Origin: Ignavibacteriales bacterium
GTDB lineage: Bacteria > Bacteroidota > Ignavibacteria > Ignavibacteriales > Melioribacteraceae
Length of the DNA stretch: 64,000 bases
Direction: 5' to 3'
NCBI GenBank assembly: GCA_026390795.1
Contig: JAPLFG010000003.1
Location: 62,001 to 126,000, forward strand
This document shows positions 8,568 to 18,640 of the stretch, piece by piece. The position numbers and the translations under genes are program-made. The notes below the pieces were generated by a model. That model saw only the letters and a list, made by a program, of their open reading frames with translations, did no database searches and was not told where the DNA came from. Numbering within the stretch: position 1 is the first letter of the stretch; each line of letters starts with the position of its first letter.

Positions 8568-9917
8568 TTAATCATTTTGTCTGAAAGAAGTTTTGAATAT
8601 GGCCTTATTTTTCCGAGCAACTAATAATACTAGTCCCGCAGAAATAGTAGATGCCGTTGCGATAACCAAACCAACATACATTTGATTATGAAAATTGTCA
8701 CGTATCCAACCAACAACATATGGACTAACAAATCCGCCGAGATTGCCGACTGAATTAATCCATGCAATTCCTGCAGCAGCGGCTGTGCCGGATAATAGTG
8801 ATGTAGGCAAAGCCCAGAATGTTGAAAGGCCAGATAAGATACCCGCCGTAGCTAAAGCCAAAACAGCTACACTTACAATAACTGGTAAATTTTGAATTCC
8901 ACTTATAATTAAAAAGATCGCTGCTATTATGCTGGCTATTGCTACATGCCAACGACGTTCTCCGGTTTTATCTGAATGATGAGCCCAAACGACCATTGCT
9001 ACAGCACCAAATCCCCATGGAATAATTGATATTAATCCGATTTGCCATGGATCAGTTGTAATATTATCTTTTATCAACTGGGGCATCCAAAAACCGATAT
9101 AATAATTGCTCATCATGAAACCGAAGTAAACGAAACACAGCAACCATACTTTTGAACTTTTGAATATATCTATTAATCGATGACGATCTTTTTCTGCTTT
9201 GCTTTTATTTTTTTCATCTTTATCCAAATTATTTAAAAGTAAATTTCGCTCATCATCTTTCAGCCATTTTGCACTCTGAGGTCCATCATCAAGGAAATAT
9301 AATGCAACAATTCCAACTATTACAGATGGAATTCCCTCAATTAAAAAGAGCCATTGCCAATTAGTTAGTCCATATAATGTAGAAAATTTTGACATAATCC
9401 ATCCGGACATTGGACTTCCGAAAGCACCGGATAATGCAATCGCACTCATGAACGCCGCAACCATTTTTGCTCTATACTTATCTGTATACCAAAATGTTAG
9501 GTAAAGAACAACACCCGGGAAAAAACCAGACTCAACAATTCCGAGTAAAAACCTTAATAGATAAAAACCGAAGGGACTTTTTACTAACATCATTGAAGAA
9601 GAAACAATACCCCATATAATCATAATTGGACCGATCCAAAAACGAGCGCCAATTTTTTTTAACATTATGTTACTAGGAACTTCGAAAAAGAAATATCCGA
9701 TAAAGAATAATCCCATGCCGGCACCAAAAACTGTATCGCTCATACCTAAGTCTTGCTGCATTTGCAATCTTGCAAAGCTCACATTCACTCTATCTACATA
9801 TGCAAGAATGTAACAAAGGAAGAGAAATGGAATTAATCTTCTTGTTACTTTACTATATGTTGATTTCTCAAAGTCGTCGCGATTTTCCAAACTATTCAAG
9901 GCAGTCTCCAATATCAT
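8568..9917 (-). CDS. MFS transporter, anion:cation symporter (ACS) family
   Basis: A 449-residue inner-membrane carrier of the ACS family, which imports organic anions such as tartrate, hexuronates or aromatic acids with protons. Typical marks are the first-helix motif YVDRVNVSFA, FFFEVPSNIML between helices 2 and 3, LRFLLGIVESGFFPGV and the central hydrophilic loop around residues 205-245. The N-terminal tail (about 25 residues) is polar and there is no signal peptide. No clear ribosome site precedes the ATG at 9917; a TTG six codons downstream, behind TTGGAGACTGCC, is an alternative start. It is the last gene of the long minus-strand run and would bring the final sugar acid or keto acid into the cytoplasm. 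Substrate by inference only. Confidence 0.88.
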   Translation of the reverse strand: MILETALNSLENRDDFEKSTYSKVTRRLIPFLFLCYILAYVDRVNVSFARLQMQQDLGMSDTVFGAGMGLFFIGYFFFEVPSNIMLKKIGARFWIGPIMIIWGIVSSSMMLVKSPFGFYLLRFLLGIVESGFFPGVVLYLTFWYTDKYRAKMVAAFMSAIALSGAFGSPMSGWIMSKFSTLYGLTNWQWLFLIEGIPSVIVGIVALYFLDDGPQSAKWLKDDERNLLLNNLDKDEKNKSKAEKDRHRLIDIFKSSKVWLLCFVYFGFMMSNYYIGFWMPQLIKDNITTDPWQIGLISIIPWGFGAVAMVVWAHHSDKTGERRWHVAIASIIAAIFLIISGIQNLPVIVSVAVLALATAGILSGLSTFWALPTSLLSGTAAAAGIAWINSVGNLGGFVSPYVVGWIRDNFHNQMYVGLVIATASTISAGLVLLVARKNKAIFKTSFRQND

Positions 9918-9984
9918 GGATTGTTTAATTTACGGGCAATTATTATACTTAATTAAAACAGGAAACATTCACGCGGCATAGTCA

Positions 9985-11082
9985 TCAATTTTTTAATTTG
10001 GGCAATAATTCTTTTGCTTCGGTTAAGCTTTTTACAACCGGCTGTAAGCACAATCCGCGAACAGATAATTGATTTTTCAGTTGATCAAAATCCTCTTTAT
10101 CAAATTGACCTTTTACTATCAATGGTTTTCCTGCTTCCTGAATTTTATGTAAGGCAGGAAGAATATCTTTCAGAATAGTAGTGCCTGGGTCTTTAGTTAT
10201 TTGAAATGCTCGTATAGTGGATACCTCAAGGAAATGATCAATTAAATGAAGTGAAGATGAATGCAAGTGAATTAGAGTATAATTTGAAATACCGGCAAGC
10301 CGTATATCGAGTGGTTTAAGAAATTCATTATAAAGTTCCGGTGAGTAGAGAGTTGAGAAATCTTCTTGTATTCGAATCGCTGGTTCAGGTGCCCATATTT
10401 CATATTGACCGATAACATAACCATCATGAAATTTTGGGATTATGCCAATTTGCATTTTCAGAAAGCGCTCAAGTTGATCAGTTAGATAACCAAGTAAATT
10501 ATGCATCGCTTCCGGATTATCAAGAAGGGCAATAGCTGAATTTTCTGCACCTACTAAAGCACAGGCGAGATCAGACGGTCCTCTTAGTATCGATTGGGCA
10601 ACCGGATAATTTTTAGAAAACGCGTTTTCATAGACACGAATAAAATCAAAATATTTTTTTACCCACAGATTATCAGCATTTAATGGAACTAGTTCTAGTG
10701 AATCTATATTATCATTGATTTCTTTACTTTTCATCGATGCTTCAGTTGAAAAAATCGGACAGCCAAGAATTGCTTCCATCCAGGGAACAGATGCTAAAGG
10801 CATGGCCGATCTGCATACATCATCGTTTATTTGCTCAGATAATTCCAAATAACGAAGTTGATCTTCCACGAAATCAGCCGGATTGATATCATCGGGTTTG
10901 ATTTCACCACGGTTAAGAAGTGATTGCGCAGCTTTGTTGTACTGCCAGTAACTCCATGAATCTAAACCAGCACCAACAGTAAAAGCAATCAAAGGACTCT
11001 TAACATTCTTCAATGACCAAAACGATAAATGTCTTTCTTTAAACTCTGTAAAATCTCGCTGTTTCAAATAATACCTACACAA
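9985..11082 (-). CDS. Uroporphyrinogen decarboxylase (UroD/MtaA-like) family protein
   Basis: About 360 residues resembling the UroD superfamily, a TIM barrel shared by heme-pathway decarboxylases and methyltransferases of the MtaA/CmuA kind. Recognisable parts are the N-terminal FTEFKERHLSFW, GAENSAIALLDNPEAMHNLL in the middle, a DGYVIGQYEIW segment, and HLHSSSLHLIDHF followed by ITKDPGTTILKDILPAL near the end. Its place in a glycan or sugar-acid cluster, away from heme genes, argues against a role in heme synthesis. Such UroD-like proteins occur in sugar operons with no proven activity. No ATG is available; TTG at 11082 or a TTG at 11067 behind GTAGG are the candidate starts. Family fairly sure, reaction unknown. 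Confidence 0.65.
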   Translation of the reverse strand: MCRYYLKQRDFTEFKERHLSFWSLKNVKSPLIAFTVGAGLDSWSYWQYNKAAQSLLNRGEIKPDDINPADFVEDQLRYLELSEQINDDVCRSAMPLASVPWMEAILGCPIFSTEASMKSKEINDNIDSLELVPLNADNLWVKKYFDFIRVYENAFSKNYPVAQSILRGPSDLACALVGAENSAIALLDNPEAMHNLLGYLTDQLERFLKMQIGIIPKFHDGYVIGQYEIWAPEPAIRIQEDFSTLYSPELYNEFLKPLDIRLAGISNYTLIHLHSSSLHLIDHFLEVSTIRAFQITKDPGTTILKDILPALHKIQEAGKPLIVKGQFDKEDFDQLKNQLSVRGLCLQPVVKSLTEAKELLPKLKN

Positions 11083-11190
11083 TATTTAGAAAGTCAGATT
11101 AATTTATTTCTATTCGTCGATCGCCAAAAATTTATTTCCAATGCAAAATCGTCTTGGATTTTATTATTCTTTGCATACCGTATTAAACTA

Positions 11191-12357
11191 CTACCGCCTT
11201 TCAATTTTAAAATAGGAGCCATAAATTATTTTCTGATTACCCTCTTTCACTTCGTGATAAACCTGGATTACATTTTGTTCGGTCTCAACAATGAAATTGT
11301 AATCATCTGAAGTAGCAAATTGAAAAGCTCCTTTCCAAGTAATACCATTATCATCTGAAAAAATTAACCAGTTACCCGGCCGACTGTAAGTGCAAACAAT
11401 AATTCCATTTTCAAGAGTAACTGCATTCGGGCACACACCTCTATCTGCAATTTGAGCAGGTGGTGACCATGATTTTCCATTGTCTGTTGATCTGGAACAA
11501 TAAAGAGGTGTGGGAAACAAATTAACAGCTTTACCATTTCTTCCCCCGCTTCTCATTAGACAAAGTAAATCTCCGTTCGCCGCTCTTACAATATCAGCTT
11601 CTCTAAAACCTTCTTGAGTAATAGCCGGAACTATAGATGTAGCACTCGCATATTTACCAAGTAAGGGATGATTATCCTCTATCCCGCGTCCCAGCATTTT
11701 ATCATAAGCAACAAGAACATTATTTTCCCAACTACTGCCTTTGTCTTTTGAAAAAACAACTATCGTTCTATACTTACGCTGATTTAATTCCGGTGGATAT
11801 CCATCGCAGTAAATATTATCGCCTTCATAGTTGCCGTACATTGTACCTATTAATGTCCCATCATCAAGCTTTAAAATTCCATGATGGAATATAAACCCGT
11901 CTTTAATACTCCCGTCACCAGTTACTGTAAATGATGAATTAGGAATGTCAAGAACGGATTCTTCATTCACTACTGTTTTCCAATTATCAATAGACCTCTG
12001 CAACTTCAACGTAAATTTTCCATCCGGTCGTTTAATCGAATTCGGCTGAACACAAATTATTTCTCCATTTCCTAAATCAACTGTATTTCTTGCGTTTGGT
12101 CCCGGACCTCCTTCCACCCACGTATGGCCTTTATCAGAAGACCATTTTACATCCTTCCCAGTACCTAATACAATTCGTCCATCCTTAAACTGGAATACAG
12201 TTGCAGTTGTTGGACCAGGTATTCTAATAGATTCTCCTTTTTCTATACTAATTCCTTCAACTTTCGGTATCGAAAATTGATATTGTTGCGCCTTGGTTTC
12301 CGCAAACAATATGATAAAGAAGAATGCGGAAAGAATTAAGGATGAGATCTTATTCAT
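11191..12357 (-). CDS. Exported sialidase/BNR-repeat glycosidase-like protein
   Basis: A 388-residue protein with an N-terminal signal peptide ending at about residue 23 (ETKAQQ). Four Asp-box motifs (SxDxGxTW type) are visible: SSDKGHTWVEGG, SKDKGSSWENN, STDNGKSWSPP and SDDNGITWKGA. They mark a six-bladed sialidase-fold propeller, with an FPTPLYCSR-type segment near the third. The fold hosts exo-sialidases and also lyases and hydrolases acting on other acidic sugars, so the substrate need not be sialic acid. The DapA/NanA-like aldolase elsewhere in the run would suit a 2-keto-3-deoxy sugar acid product. Probably periplasmic, since there is no T9SS tail. Confidence 0.8.
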   Translation of the reverse strand: MNKISSLILSAFFFIILFAETKAQQYQFSIPKVEGISIEKGESIRIPGPTTATVFQFKDGRIVLGTGKDVKWSSDKGHTWVEGGPGPNARNTVDLGNGEIICVQPNSIKRPDGKFTLKLQRSIDNWKTVVNEESVLDIPNSSFTVTGDGSIKDGFIFHHGILKLDDGTLIGTMYGNYEGDNIYCDGYPPELNQRKYRTIVVFSKDKGSSWENNVLVAYDKMLGRGIEDNHPLLGKYASATSIVPAITQEGFREADIVRAANGDLLCLMRSGGRNGKAVNLFPTPLYCSRSTDNGKSWSPPAQIADRGVCPNAVTLENGIIVCTYSRPGNWLIFSDDNGITWKGAFQFATSDDYNFIVETEQNVIQVYHEVKEGNQKIIYGSYFKIERR

Positions 12358-12386
12358 AACAACTCATTATATTTTTGAATTAAATG

Positions 12387-13151
12387 TCAGACACAGGACG
12401 TCATACCACCATCAACGTAAATTAATTGACCGTTCACGTAGCTTGAGGCTTTAGAGGAAAGATAGATAAGCGCACCTACTAACTCTTCCGGATCGCCCCA
12501 TCTGTTGGCAGGTGTTCTGCCGCAAAGCCAGGCATCGAATTTTACATCTTCATAAAGTGCTTTTGTCATTTCGGTTTTAAAATAACCCGGTGATATTCCA
12601 TTGACTTGTATATCATACTTTCCCCAATCGGTTGCCATACCGCGAGTCAGATTTCTTAATCCGCCCTTCGATGCAGTATAAGGAGCTATTGAAGGCCGCG
12701 CCAGATCACTTTGTATCGAGCAAATATTAATAATTTTTCCCGATTTTTTTACAATCATTTTTTTTACTACCGCTTTACTCACAAGAAAAGCGGATGTTAA
12801 ATTTATATTTAATATTTTTTGCCAATCTGTATAATTAAAATCTTCAAGAGGACCTCTAATTTGAATGCCGGCATTATTTACTAAAATATCTACTATTCCA
12901 ATTTCTTTTTGAATTTTTTGAACATTCTGGTTTATATCGTCTTCTTTCGTAACGTCAAATACAAAACCATACGCAGAGAATCCTTCAGCCCGTAATTTTT
13001 CAACAGCCGATTTAAGTCTTTCTTCTACAATATCATTCAGTATTACTGTACATCCTGCTTTAGCTAATCCTTTAGCTAAAGTGAAACCAATTCCCTGCCC
13101 GCTTCCGGTTACCAAAGCAATTTTTCCAGATACATCAAATAGGTTATTCAT
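12387..13151 (-). CDS. idnO: Gluconate 5-dehydrogenase-like short-chain dehydrogenase
   Basis: A 254-residue classical SDR. The cofactor loop TGSGQGIG is at residues 15-22, the NNAG motif at 92-95, and the catalytic triad is Ser145, Tyr158 and Lys162 (YTASKGG). Long stretches follow the IdnO pattern: NICSIQSDLAR, VNGISPGYFKTEMTKAL, AWLCGRTPANRWGDP and NGQLIYVDGGM. IdnO reduces 5-keto-D-gluconate to D-gluconate with NADPH and also runs in reverse; KduD-like deoxy-gluconate dehydrogenases are close relatives and cannot be excluded. It is cytoplasmic. It sits 29 bases upstream of the sialidase-like gene and downstream of transketolase, so it is likely a catabolic step for the acidic sugar handled by this cluster. 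Confidence 0.85.
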   Translation of the reverse strand: MNNLFDVSGKIALVTGSGQGIGFTLAKGLAKAGCTVILNDIVEERLKSAVEKLRAEGFSAYGFVFDVTKEDDINQNVQKIQKEIGIVDILVNNAGIQIRGPLEDFNYTDWQKILNINLTSAFLVSKAVVKKMIVKKSGKIINICSIQSDLARPSIAPYTASKGGLRNLTRGMATDWGKYDIQVNGISPGYFKTEMTKALYEDVKFDAWLCGRTPANRWGDPEELVGALIYLSSKASSYVNGQLIYVDGGMTSCV

Positions 13152-13221
13152 TTTTTTCTCCGGTTCTTTTCAAAATAAATATTCATTAAATAATTTTTGA
13201 ATTTTCATTAGCTATAAGACT

Positions 13222-15252
13222 CTACGAATTATTAATAATTTTTTCTGTAACAACAGAAAGAGATCGCCTGATTCTGCTATATATTTTTTCAGCAGTAAAA
13301 CCGAAATGATCTGCTAATACAGATTCAGGAGCAGAAGCACCGAATGTTTCTTGAGAGATTATCAATCCGTTTTGACCTACAAACTTTTGCCAGCCCAATC
13401 CTACGCCAGCTTCTACGCTTACTTTTAAATTGGCTTTTCCATAAAGAATTGAATTCTTGTAATCTTCATTCTGCTTGTCAAATAATTCCCAACTTGGTAC
13501 AGAAATAACTCGAACAGAGTAACCATCTTCCTCTAACATTTTTGCTGCAACAAAAGATGGATTGATTTCTGAACCTGTCGCAAAAATTTCTATCTGAACA
13601 AGTGAATCTTTCTCGCCATATAAAATATATGCCCCGCGTTTTAAACCATTACGTGCTTTTTCTTTTGTTATTTTATTAACCGAGGAAAGTACTGGCTGAC
13701 GTGTAAAACATAATGCAACAGGACCGTCATTAAATTCAAGTGCTGTTGACCACGCTGCTTTAGATTCATTTTCATCGCCAGGTCTTATTGTTACTAAATT
13801 TGGGATAAGGCGTAAAGACATTAAATGTTCAACCGGCTGATGTGTAGGACCATCCTGGCCAATTAAGATCGAATCATGTGAATAGACATAGATTACCCTT
13901 TGTTTCATTAGTGCAGTCATTCGAATGGCATTCCTCATATAATCGGAGAACACCAAGAAAGTTCCTATCACCGGTTGAATCATACCATATAATTGCATTC
14001 CATAAGCGGCAGCGGCCATACTAAATTCACGAACACCAAATTTAATTTGCTGCCGGTCCCAATTGTTTTTATTTACAATCCTATTGCCTGGAAGCCATGT
14101 TAAATCTACGCTGGCAACATCAGCAGAGATCGAAATAAGAAATGGAAGCATTTCTGCAATTTTTGCAATGATCGTTTCATTATATTTTCGTGTCGGTAAA
14201 TCTGATTCCATTTTCAAATTCCAGATTTGTTCTCCAAAGTCATCTGGTAGTTTTTTCTCTGAAAATACTTTCCATGTTTTTGATTTAATTGGATCGTTAA
14301 GAATCAATTTCGAAAAGAGTTCATTCCATTTTTTTTCATACTCAATAAACTGCGGTAGAGAATTCAAAAAATATTCTTTGACTTCATCTGGTACGTAAAA
14401 ACGGGTATCTGGCCAGCCGATCTCTTTTTTAAATTCTTTCATCTCATCGGGATCGAGAAACTTTCCATGTATTGAATTTGTGCCTTGTCTTGAAGTAGAA
14501 TGTTTTCCAATAATAGTTTGGGCAATTATCAAACTCGGTTTTTCCTTTTCAGTTCTTACATCATTAAAGACCACTTCCATCTGATCAAAGTCATATCCGT
14601 CAATCCGGTATACATTAAAACCATATGCTTCATATCGTTTAGCTACATCTTCATTAAAACATTCAGATGTAGGACCATCCAGACACACATTGTTGGAATC
14701 ATAGATTATTACAAGGTTATTCAATCCAAGATTACCAGCAAGACTACCCGCCTCAGAACTTATTCCTTCCATCATGCAACCATCACCGGCAAGGACAAAT
14801 ATTTTTGAGTTAAATAATTCATTACCGAATCTTGCCGATAGTAATTTCTGCGCTATTGCCATTCCAGTTGCAGCACCAATTCCCTGCCCTAATGGGCCTG
14901 TAGTTGTTTCAACGCCTTGTGTAATTCCATATTCAGGATGACCAGGAGTTTTTGAATTGAGCAGACGAAAATTTTTAATATCATCCAGACTCAAATCATA
15001 ACCGCATAGATGAAGTAACGCATATTGAAGCATTGATCCATGGCCGGCTGAGAGTATAAATCTATCTCTTCCCATCCAATTAGGATTTTTAGGATTATGT
15101 TTCATCACTTTTGTAAATAGAAAAGCACCAATCTCAGCAGCTCCTAGAGGCAATCCGGGATGACCGGACTGCTGTTTTTCAATCGCATCTGCAGAAAGAG
15201 CACGTACAGTATGTGATATTTTTTGTAATATGTTTTTTTCTTCTTTTAGCAT
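13222..15252 (-). CDS. tkt: Transketolase
   Basis: A full-length 676-residue transketolase in one chain. The thiamine pyrophosphate domain has GHGSMLQYALLHL, GPLGQG and the GDG...N motif from GDGCMMEG (about residue 155) to YDSNN. The pyrimidine-binding domain has FGVREFSMAAAAYG with the catalytic glutamate and HDSILIGQDGPTHQPVEHL. The C-terminal domain has GASAP near the end. It transfers two-carbon ketol units in the pentose phosphate pathway. A dedicated copy in a glycan cluster suggests that the imported sugar enters metabolism through pentose or keto-acid intermediates. It is cytoplasmic and was probably recruited as a second copy of the housekeeping enzyme, which cannot be tested within this window. 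Confidence 0.95.
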   Translation of the reverse strand: MLKEEKNILQKISHTVRALSADAIEKQQSGHPGLPLGAAEIGAFLFTKVMKHNPKNPNWMGRDRFILSAGHGSMLQYALLHLCGYDLSLDDIKNFRLLNSKTPGHPEYGITQGVETTTGPLGQGIGAATGMAIAQKLLSARFGNELFNSKIFVLAGDGCMMEGISSEAGSLAGNLGLNNLVIIYDSNNVCLDGPTSECFNEDVAKRYEAYGFNVYRIDGYDFDQMEVVFNDVRTEKEKPSLIIAQTIIGKHSTSRQGTNSIHGKFLDPDEMKEFKKEIGWPDTRFYVPDEVKEYFLNSLPQFIEYEKKWNELFSKLILNDPIKSKTWKVFSEKKLPDDFGEQIWNLKMESDLPTRKYNETIIAKIAEMLPFLISISADVASVDLTWLPGNRIVNKNNWDRQQIKFGVREFSMAAAAYGMQLYGMIQPVIGTFLVFSDYMRNAIRMTALMKQRVIYVYSHDSILIGQDGPTHQPVEHLMSLRLIPNLVTIRPGDENESKAAWSTALEFNDGPVALCFTRQPVLSSVNKITKEKARNGLKRGAYILYGEKDSLVQIEIFATGSEINPSFVAAKMLEEDGYSVRVISVPSWELFDKQNEDYKNSILYGKANLKVSVEAGVGLGWQKFVGQNGLIISQETFGASAPESVLADHFGFTAEKIYSRIRRSLSVVTEKIINNS

Positions 15253-15294
15253 TATTTTCTCAGTAACAGATTAAGTAGTTGTTCATTTATTTTT

Positions 15295-16884
15295 TTAGAG
15301 ATTATTATTTCTCATAACATTTCGAAATGTGTAATTCAGATTTTCCTCGTTGTTTTTACCGATGAAGAAACTCAGTACAAGTCCAAGAACTAAGGTGGCG
15401 AAGAATGAAATAGCCGCAGGCCATAGGACGCCCACTGAGAATGCGTCTATTCCCCATTTTTTACCAAATACTAAAAGGGAGCCGAAAAGAAATCCAAGAA
15501 AACCTCCGATCAATGTAGCTGGTGCTGTTGCTCTTTTAGAGAACATACCTAAAATAAATACTCCAAATAACGGTCCAGTAAACATGTTTATAAGTTTTTG
15601 TGAGTAGTCGAAGATGTTACCCATTTCTCCTACAAAGCAAGCGCCGATTGTAACTATTAATCCAAGAATGAGTGACGAATATCTTGCAATTTTTAAACGA
15701 CGATCTCTCTCTTCATTTGATACTTCACCGGCATCAAGATTATATACTTTTAATTTATACCGCCCGTAAAAGTCATTTAGTATTGCAGCGATGCTTGAGT
15801 TTATTCCGGAATTTAGACTCGACATGGACGCGCCGTAAATAGCAGCAACCATTAAACCGGTAACACCAACAGGCATGACGTTTGCGATAAAGTATGGGAA
15901 GATGTTATCGATGGCCAATGTTTTAGGAAAGTTTAAATGGATCGCAACTGCATACAATCCAAATCCGATGAAAGTAACTAAAACTATATATAATAGATAA
16001 GCATAGGCATTGGTTAAAAATCCTTTTTTACTTTCCGCCAATGATTTTCCGGTTAAATAGGTTTGGACCATCGCCTGGTCCACACAGTAGTTTCCCATTT
16101 TTTGAACTGAATAAGTAATTATAAGTGAGACAATTGTAATGTCTGTTACTAAATAGAGTCTTATCTTACCAAATAGACCTGCGTCGTCGAAACCGGGAAT
16201 ATTAGCAGTTAGATTTGTCTTTCCTGCAGCGACAAGCATAGACCATACTTCAGAAATACCACCGGGTACCGCGGTAAATACTAAGATAACAGCGAGTATC
16301 ATTCCCGCAAACATTACAAACGAATGAATTACGTTGGACCACATAGTAGCTTTCATACCGCCAAGTGCTGTAGTTATAGTGGTTATGAGTCCCATAACCA
16401 GAATAGATGGGATAAGCGGAATTTTTCCGTTTGTTACAACACTTAGCACCATGGAAGGAACGTAGATAATTGCAGCCATCCATGTAAGACGCCATAAAAT
16501 AAATATAGCGCTCGCCAATGCACGGACTTCAGTATTAAATCTTCTTTCCAGATATTCATAAGCAGTTACAACTTTCAGTTTGTGATAAAAAGGAATGAAA
16601 ATCTTGACAACTACCGGATATGAAATTGGAATTGCCAGCGCCATCCATAACATTATCAGTCCATATTTGTATGAACCCGCTGGAAATGCCATGTAACCAA
16701 TCGCACTTGTTAATGTAGCCAGAAGCGACATACCAACTGGAAACCAACTCATTGTTCTTCCAGCAAGTAAAAAATCATTTGTCGATTTCTGTCGTTTATA
16801 CATATAAAGACCAAATCCGATAATCCCAAACACATAAGTAAAAGCTATAACTGCATCAATCGTTGTAAATCCGCTAGACTGCAT
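15295..16884 (-). CDS. Sodium:solute symporter (SSS family)
   Basis: A 529-residue integral membrane protein of the solute:sodium symporter family, within the usual length range. Visible motifs are the N-terminal periplasmic start and first helix, FLLAGRTMSWFPVGMSLLAT, AYEYLERRFN after helix 3, ALGGMKATMWSNVIHSFVM, and the SMSSLNSGINS segment of helix 9. It imports a sugar, sialic-acid-like compound or monocarboxylate with sodium. It lies between transketolase and the beta-helix protein with short gaps. With the MFS carrier at the end of the run, the cluster has two different uptake routes across the inner membrane, possibly for monomer and acid. Substrate not determinable. Confidence 0.9.
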   Translation of the reverse strand: MQSSGFTTIDAVIAFTYVFGIIGFGLYMYKRQKSTNDFLLAGRTMSWFPVGMSLLATLTSAIGYMAFPAGSYKYGLIMLWMALAIPISYPVVVKIFIPFYHKLKVVTAYEYLERRFNTEVRALASAIFILWRLTWMAAIIYVPSMVLSVVTNGKIPLIPSILVMGLITTITTALGGMKATMWSNVIHSFVMFAGMILAVILVFTAVPGGISEVWSMLVAAGKTNLTANIPGFDDAGLFGKIRLYLVTDITIVSLIITYSVQKMGNYCVDQAMVQTYLTGKSLAESKKGFLTNAYAYLLYIVLVTFIGFGLYAVAIHLNFPKTLAIDNIFPYFIANVMPVGVTGLMVAAIYGASMSSLNSGINSSIAAILNDFYGRYKLKVYNLDAGEVSNEERDRRLKIARYSSLILGLIVTIGACFVGEMGNIFDYSQKLINMFTGPLFGVFILGMFSKRATAPATLIGGFLGFLFGSLLVFGKKWGIDAFSVGVLWPAAISFFATLVLGLVLSFFIGKNNEENLNYTFRNVMRNNNL

Positions 16885-16936
16885 AAAATTACTCCTGTTA
16901 ATTATTTGTTTTCCAAAAATTCACTTCCCATCTCCA

Positions 16937-18604
16937 TTATTTTTGCATTTCGTAATTAGGGAGAATCTCAAAGTTAGAATTATCGGCGGTTTTTTCTGAT
17001 ACATTCCCCCATACATTAAATTTATTTTTATCAACTTTACAAACAACACTCCAGAAGTCTCCAATTCGTATTGTTCTACCTAACAAGGTCTGAGCATTTT
17101 CGATATTTTTGGTTTCAATTATTGTTTGGAAAATTTTTCCATCGAATGAATTCTTTACAATATCTCCGGTTATGCTTTTATTATTGATACCAATTTGCTT
17201 ATATGAATTGTCTTTACCGGTAACCTGTTCATTCACATTATTATTATTTACAGTAATTGTTTCATTCTTTCTTAATTCAATTCCAATCTTACCTTCATTT
17301 TCAAGAATGATATTCTTCTCTATTAAAGAAGGAACGAAATAGCTGAAATTATTTGAATACTTGATGCTGATTTTTCCTTTATTGTTCATTATAATATTAT
17401 TCTTCAGTTCCATATAAGAATCAACACATTGTATAGCTCCGCCGGATTGATTGTTCACAATGATATTATCGGAAATAAGTGCACGCCCTTCTTTACTTAA
17501 TCGAACACCACCCGCACCACCGTTCATGGTCCAGTTGCCTGCAATAAAATTGTTTGTAATAACCGCATGACTTAAATGCATTACATAAATACCGCCGGCA
17601 TCGTCATCGGAAATATTTCCTACAATCCAATTGTCGTTAATCGTCGGATAGGAAAAATCTTCAACGTAAATAGCTCCCGCGTCGCTGTTTCCTTTAGCGC
17701 GGTTTGAAACAATAATATTATTTTCAATTATTGGTCTTGATTCATTCGAGCATGATATTGCACCTCCGTTACTGGTGCGGGACTGACTAATATCATTTAC
17801 ACCTGCCGTATTTTGAATGAAGACATTATTTCTAACTACTGCTCTTCCCGATCCTTCCATAAAATTGTTTTCAATTCTTTTATCCGTTGCATGTCTTTCT
17901 CTAAGCCAGCCGAAAAATGAAAGAGCGCCACCGTCACCGATTGAAGTTCTGTTATTATAAAAAATGTTATTTCGTATTGTTGGAATTCCATTATAACGAC
18001 AAGCAATTCCTCCACCCATATTTCCTTTTTGATGAATTCTTGTGTAATTGAAATTTTCCGGTTCCATGACGTAATTATTTACTATAAAACAATTACTGAT
18101 TTCGGGAGAAGTATCATCGCATAAAATTCCACCGCCATCGGAACGAGCTATTCCTTTTATAATTGAAACTCCGTCAATACGCGCATCATCTGCACCAACA
18201 GCAACTCGCCGGCTGTAATCACCGTCAAGAATTGTGGGATTCGCATGAATGTCCCGCTCCCATGATGTATTACTGAAACCGCCGAAAATATCTACGTACG
18301 ATTTCATTTGTACTGTGCCATCCTTATAAATTCCCGCAGCGACAAGCAATGCTGTTACATTATCTTTTGAATTCTGGGTTATAATATTTAATGCGAATAG
18401 AATTGTACTCCACGGTTTAACCCGGGAGCCATTACCGTCTTTATCAGAGCCGTTAATTTGAGAGACATAAAAAACTTGTTTGTACTTTGCTAGATCCACT
18501 TTTTCAGTGGTTGGTCCAACTTTGGAAATATCTTTTGACTGACCGAATGAGTATCCGCAGATAAAATAAATTGCGAGAAAAATTATTAGAAGATTTTTTT
18601 TCAT
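16937..18604 (-). CDS. Exported right-handed parallel beta-helix protein (pectate-lyase-like fold)
   Basis: About 555 residues with a signal peptide (MKKNLLIIFLAIYFIC to GYSFGQ). An N-terminal segment FYVSQINGSDKDGNGS, typical of DUF1565/parallel beta-helix starts, is followed by many short coils of the form NNxxxxNxA/G. Examples are ISNCFIVNN, IRNNIFYNN, VRNNVFIQN, IENNIIVSN, ITNNFIAGN and ISDNIIVNN. This is the solenoid of polysaccharide lyases (PL1, PL9), GH28 and surface binding proteins. ATG 18604 is preferred over an upstream in-frame TTG directly after the stop of the preceding gene, because it begins a proper signal peptide. A small C-terminal beta domain of about 100 residues follows the helix. 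No catalytic residues can be named with confidence; a lyase or hydrolase acting on acidic polysaccharide is plausible. Confidence 0.75.
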   Translation of the reverse strand: MKKNLLIIFLAIYFICGYSFGQSKDISKVGPTTEKVDLAKYKQVFYVSQINGSDKDGNGSRVKPWSTILFALNIITQNSKDNVTALLVAAGIYKDGTVQMKSYVDIFGGFSNTSWERDIHANPTILDGDYSRRVAVGADDARIDGVSIIKGIARSDGGGILCDDTSPEISNCFIVNNYVMEPENFNYTRIHQKGNMGGGIACRYNGIPTIRNNIFYNNRTSIGDGGALSFFGWLRERHATDKRIENNFMEGSGRAVVRNNVFIQNTAGVNDISQSRTSNGGAISCSNESRPIIENNIIVSNRAKGNSDAGAIYVEDFSYPTINDNWIVGNISDDDAGGIYVMHLSHAVITNNFIAGNWTMNGGAGGVRLSKEGRALISDNIIVNNQSGGAIQCVDSYMELKNNIIMNNKGKISIKYSNNFSYFVPSLIEKNIILENEGKIGIELRKNETITVNNNNVNEQVTGKDNSYKQIGINNKSITGDIVKNSFDGKIFQTIIETKNIENAQTLLGRTIRIGDFWSVVCKVDKNKFNVWGNVSEKTADNSNFEILPNYEMQK

Positions 18605-18640
18605 ATGAATGCCACCATGTTTAATAAAAATTTTGTTCAA

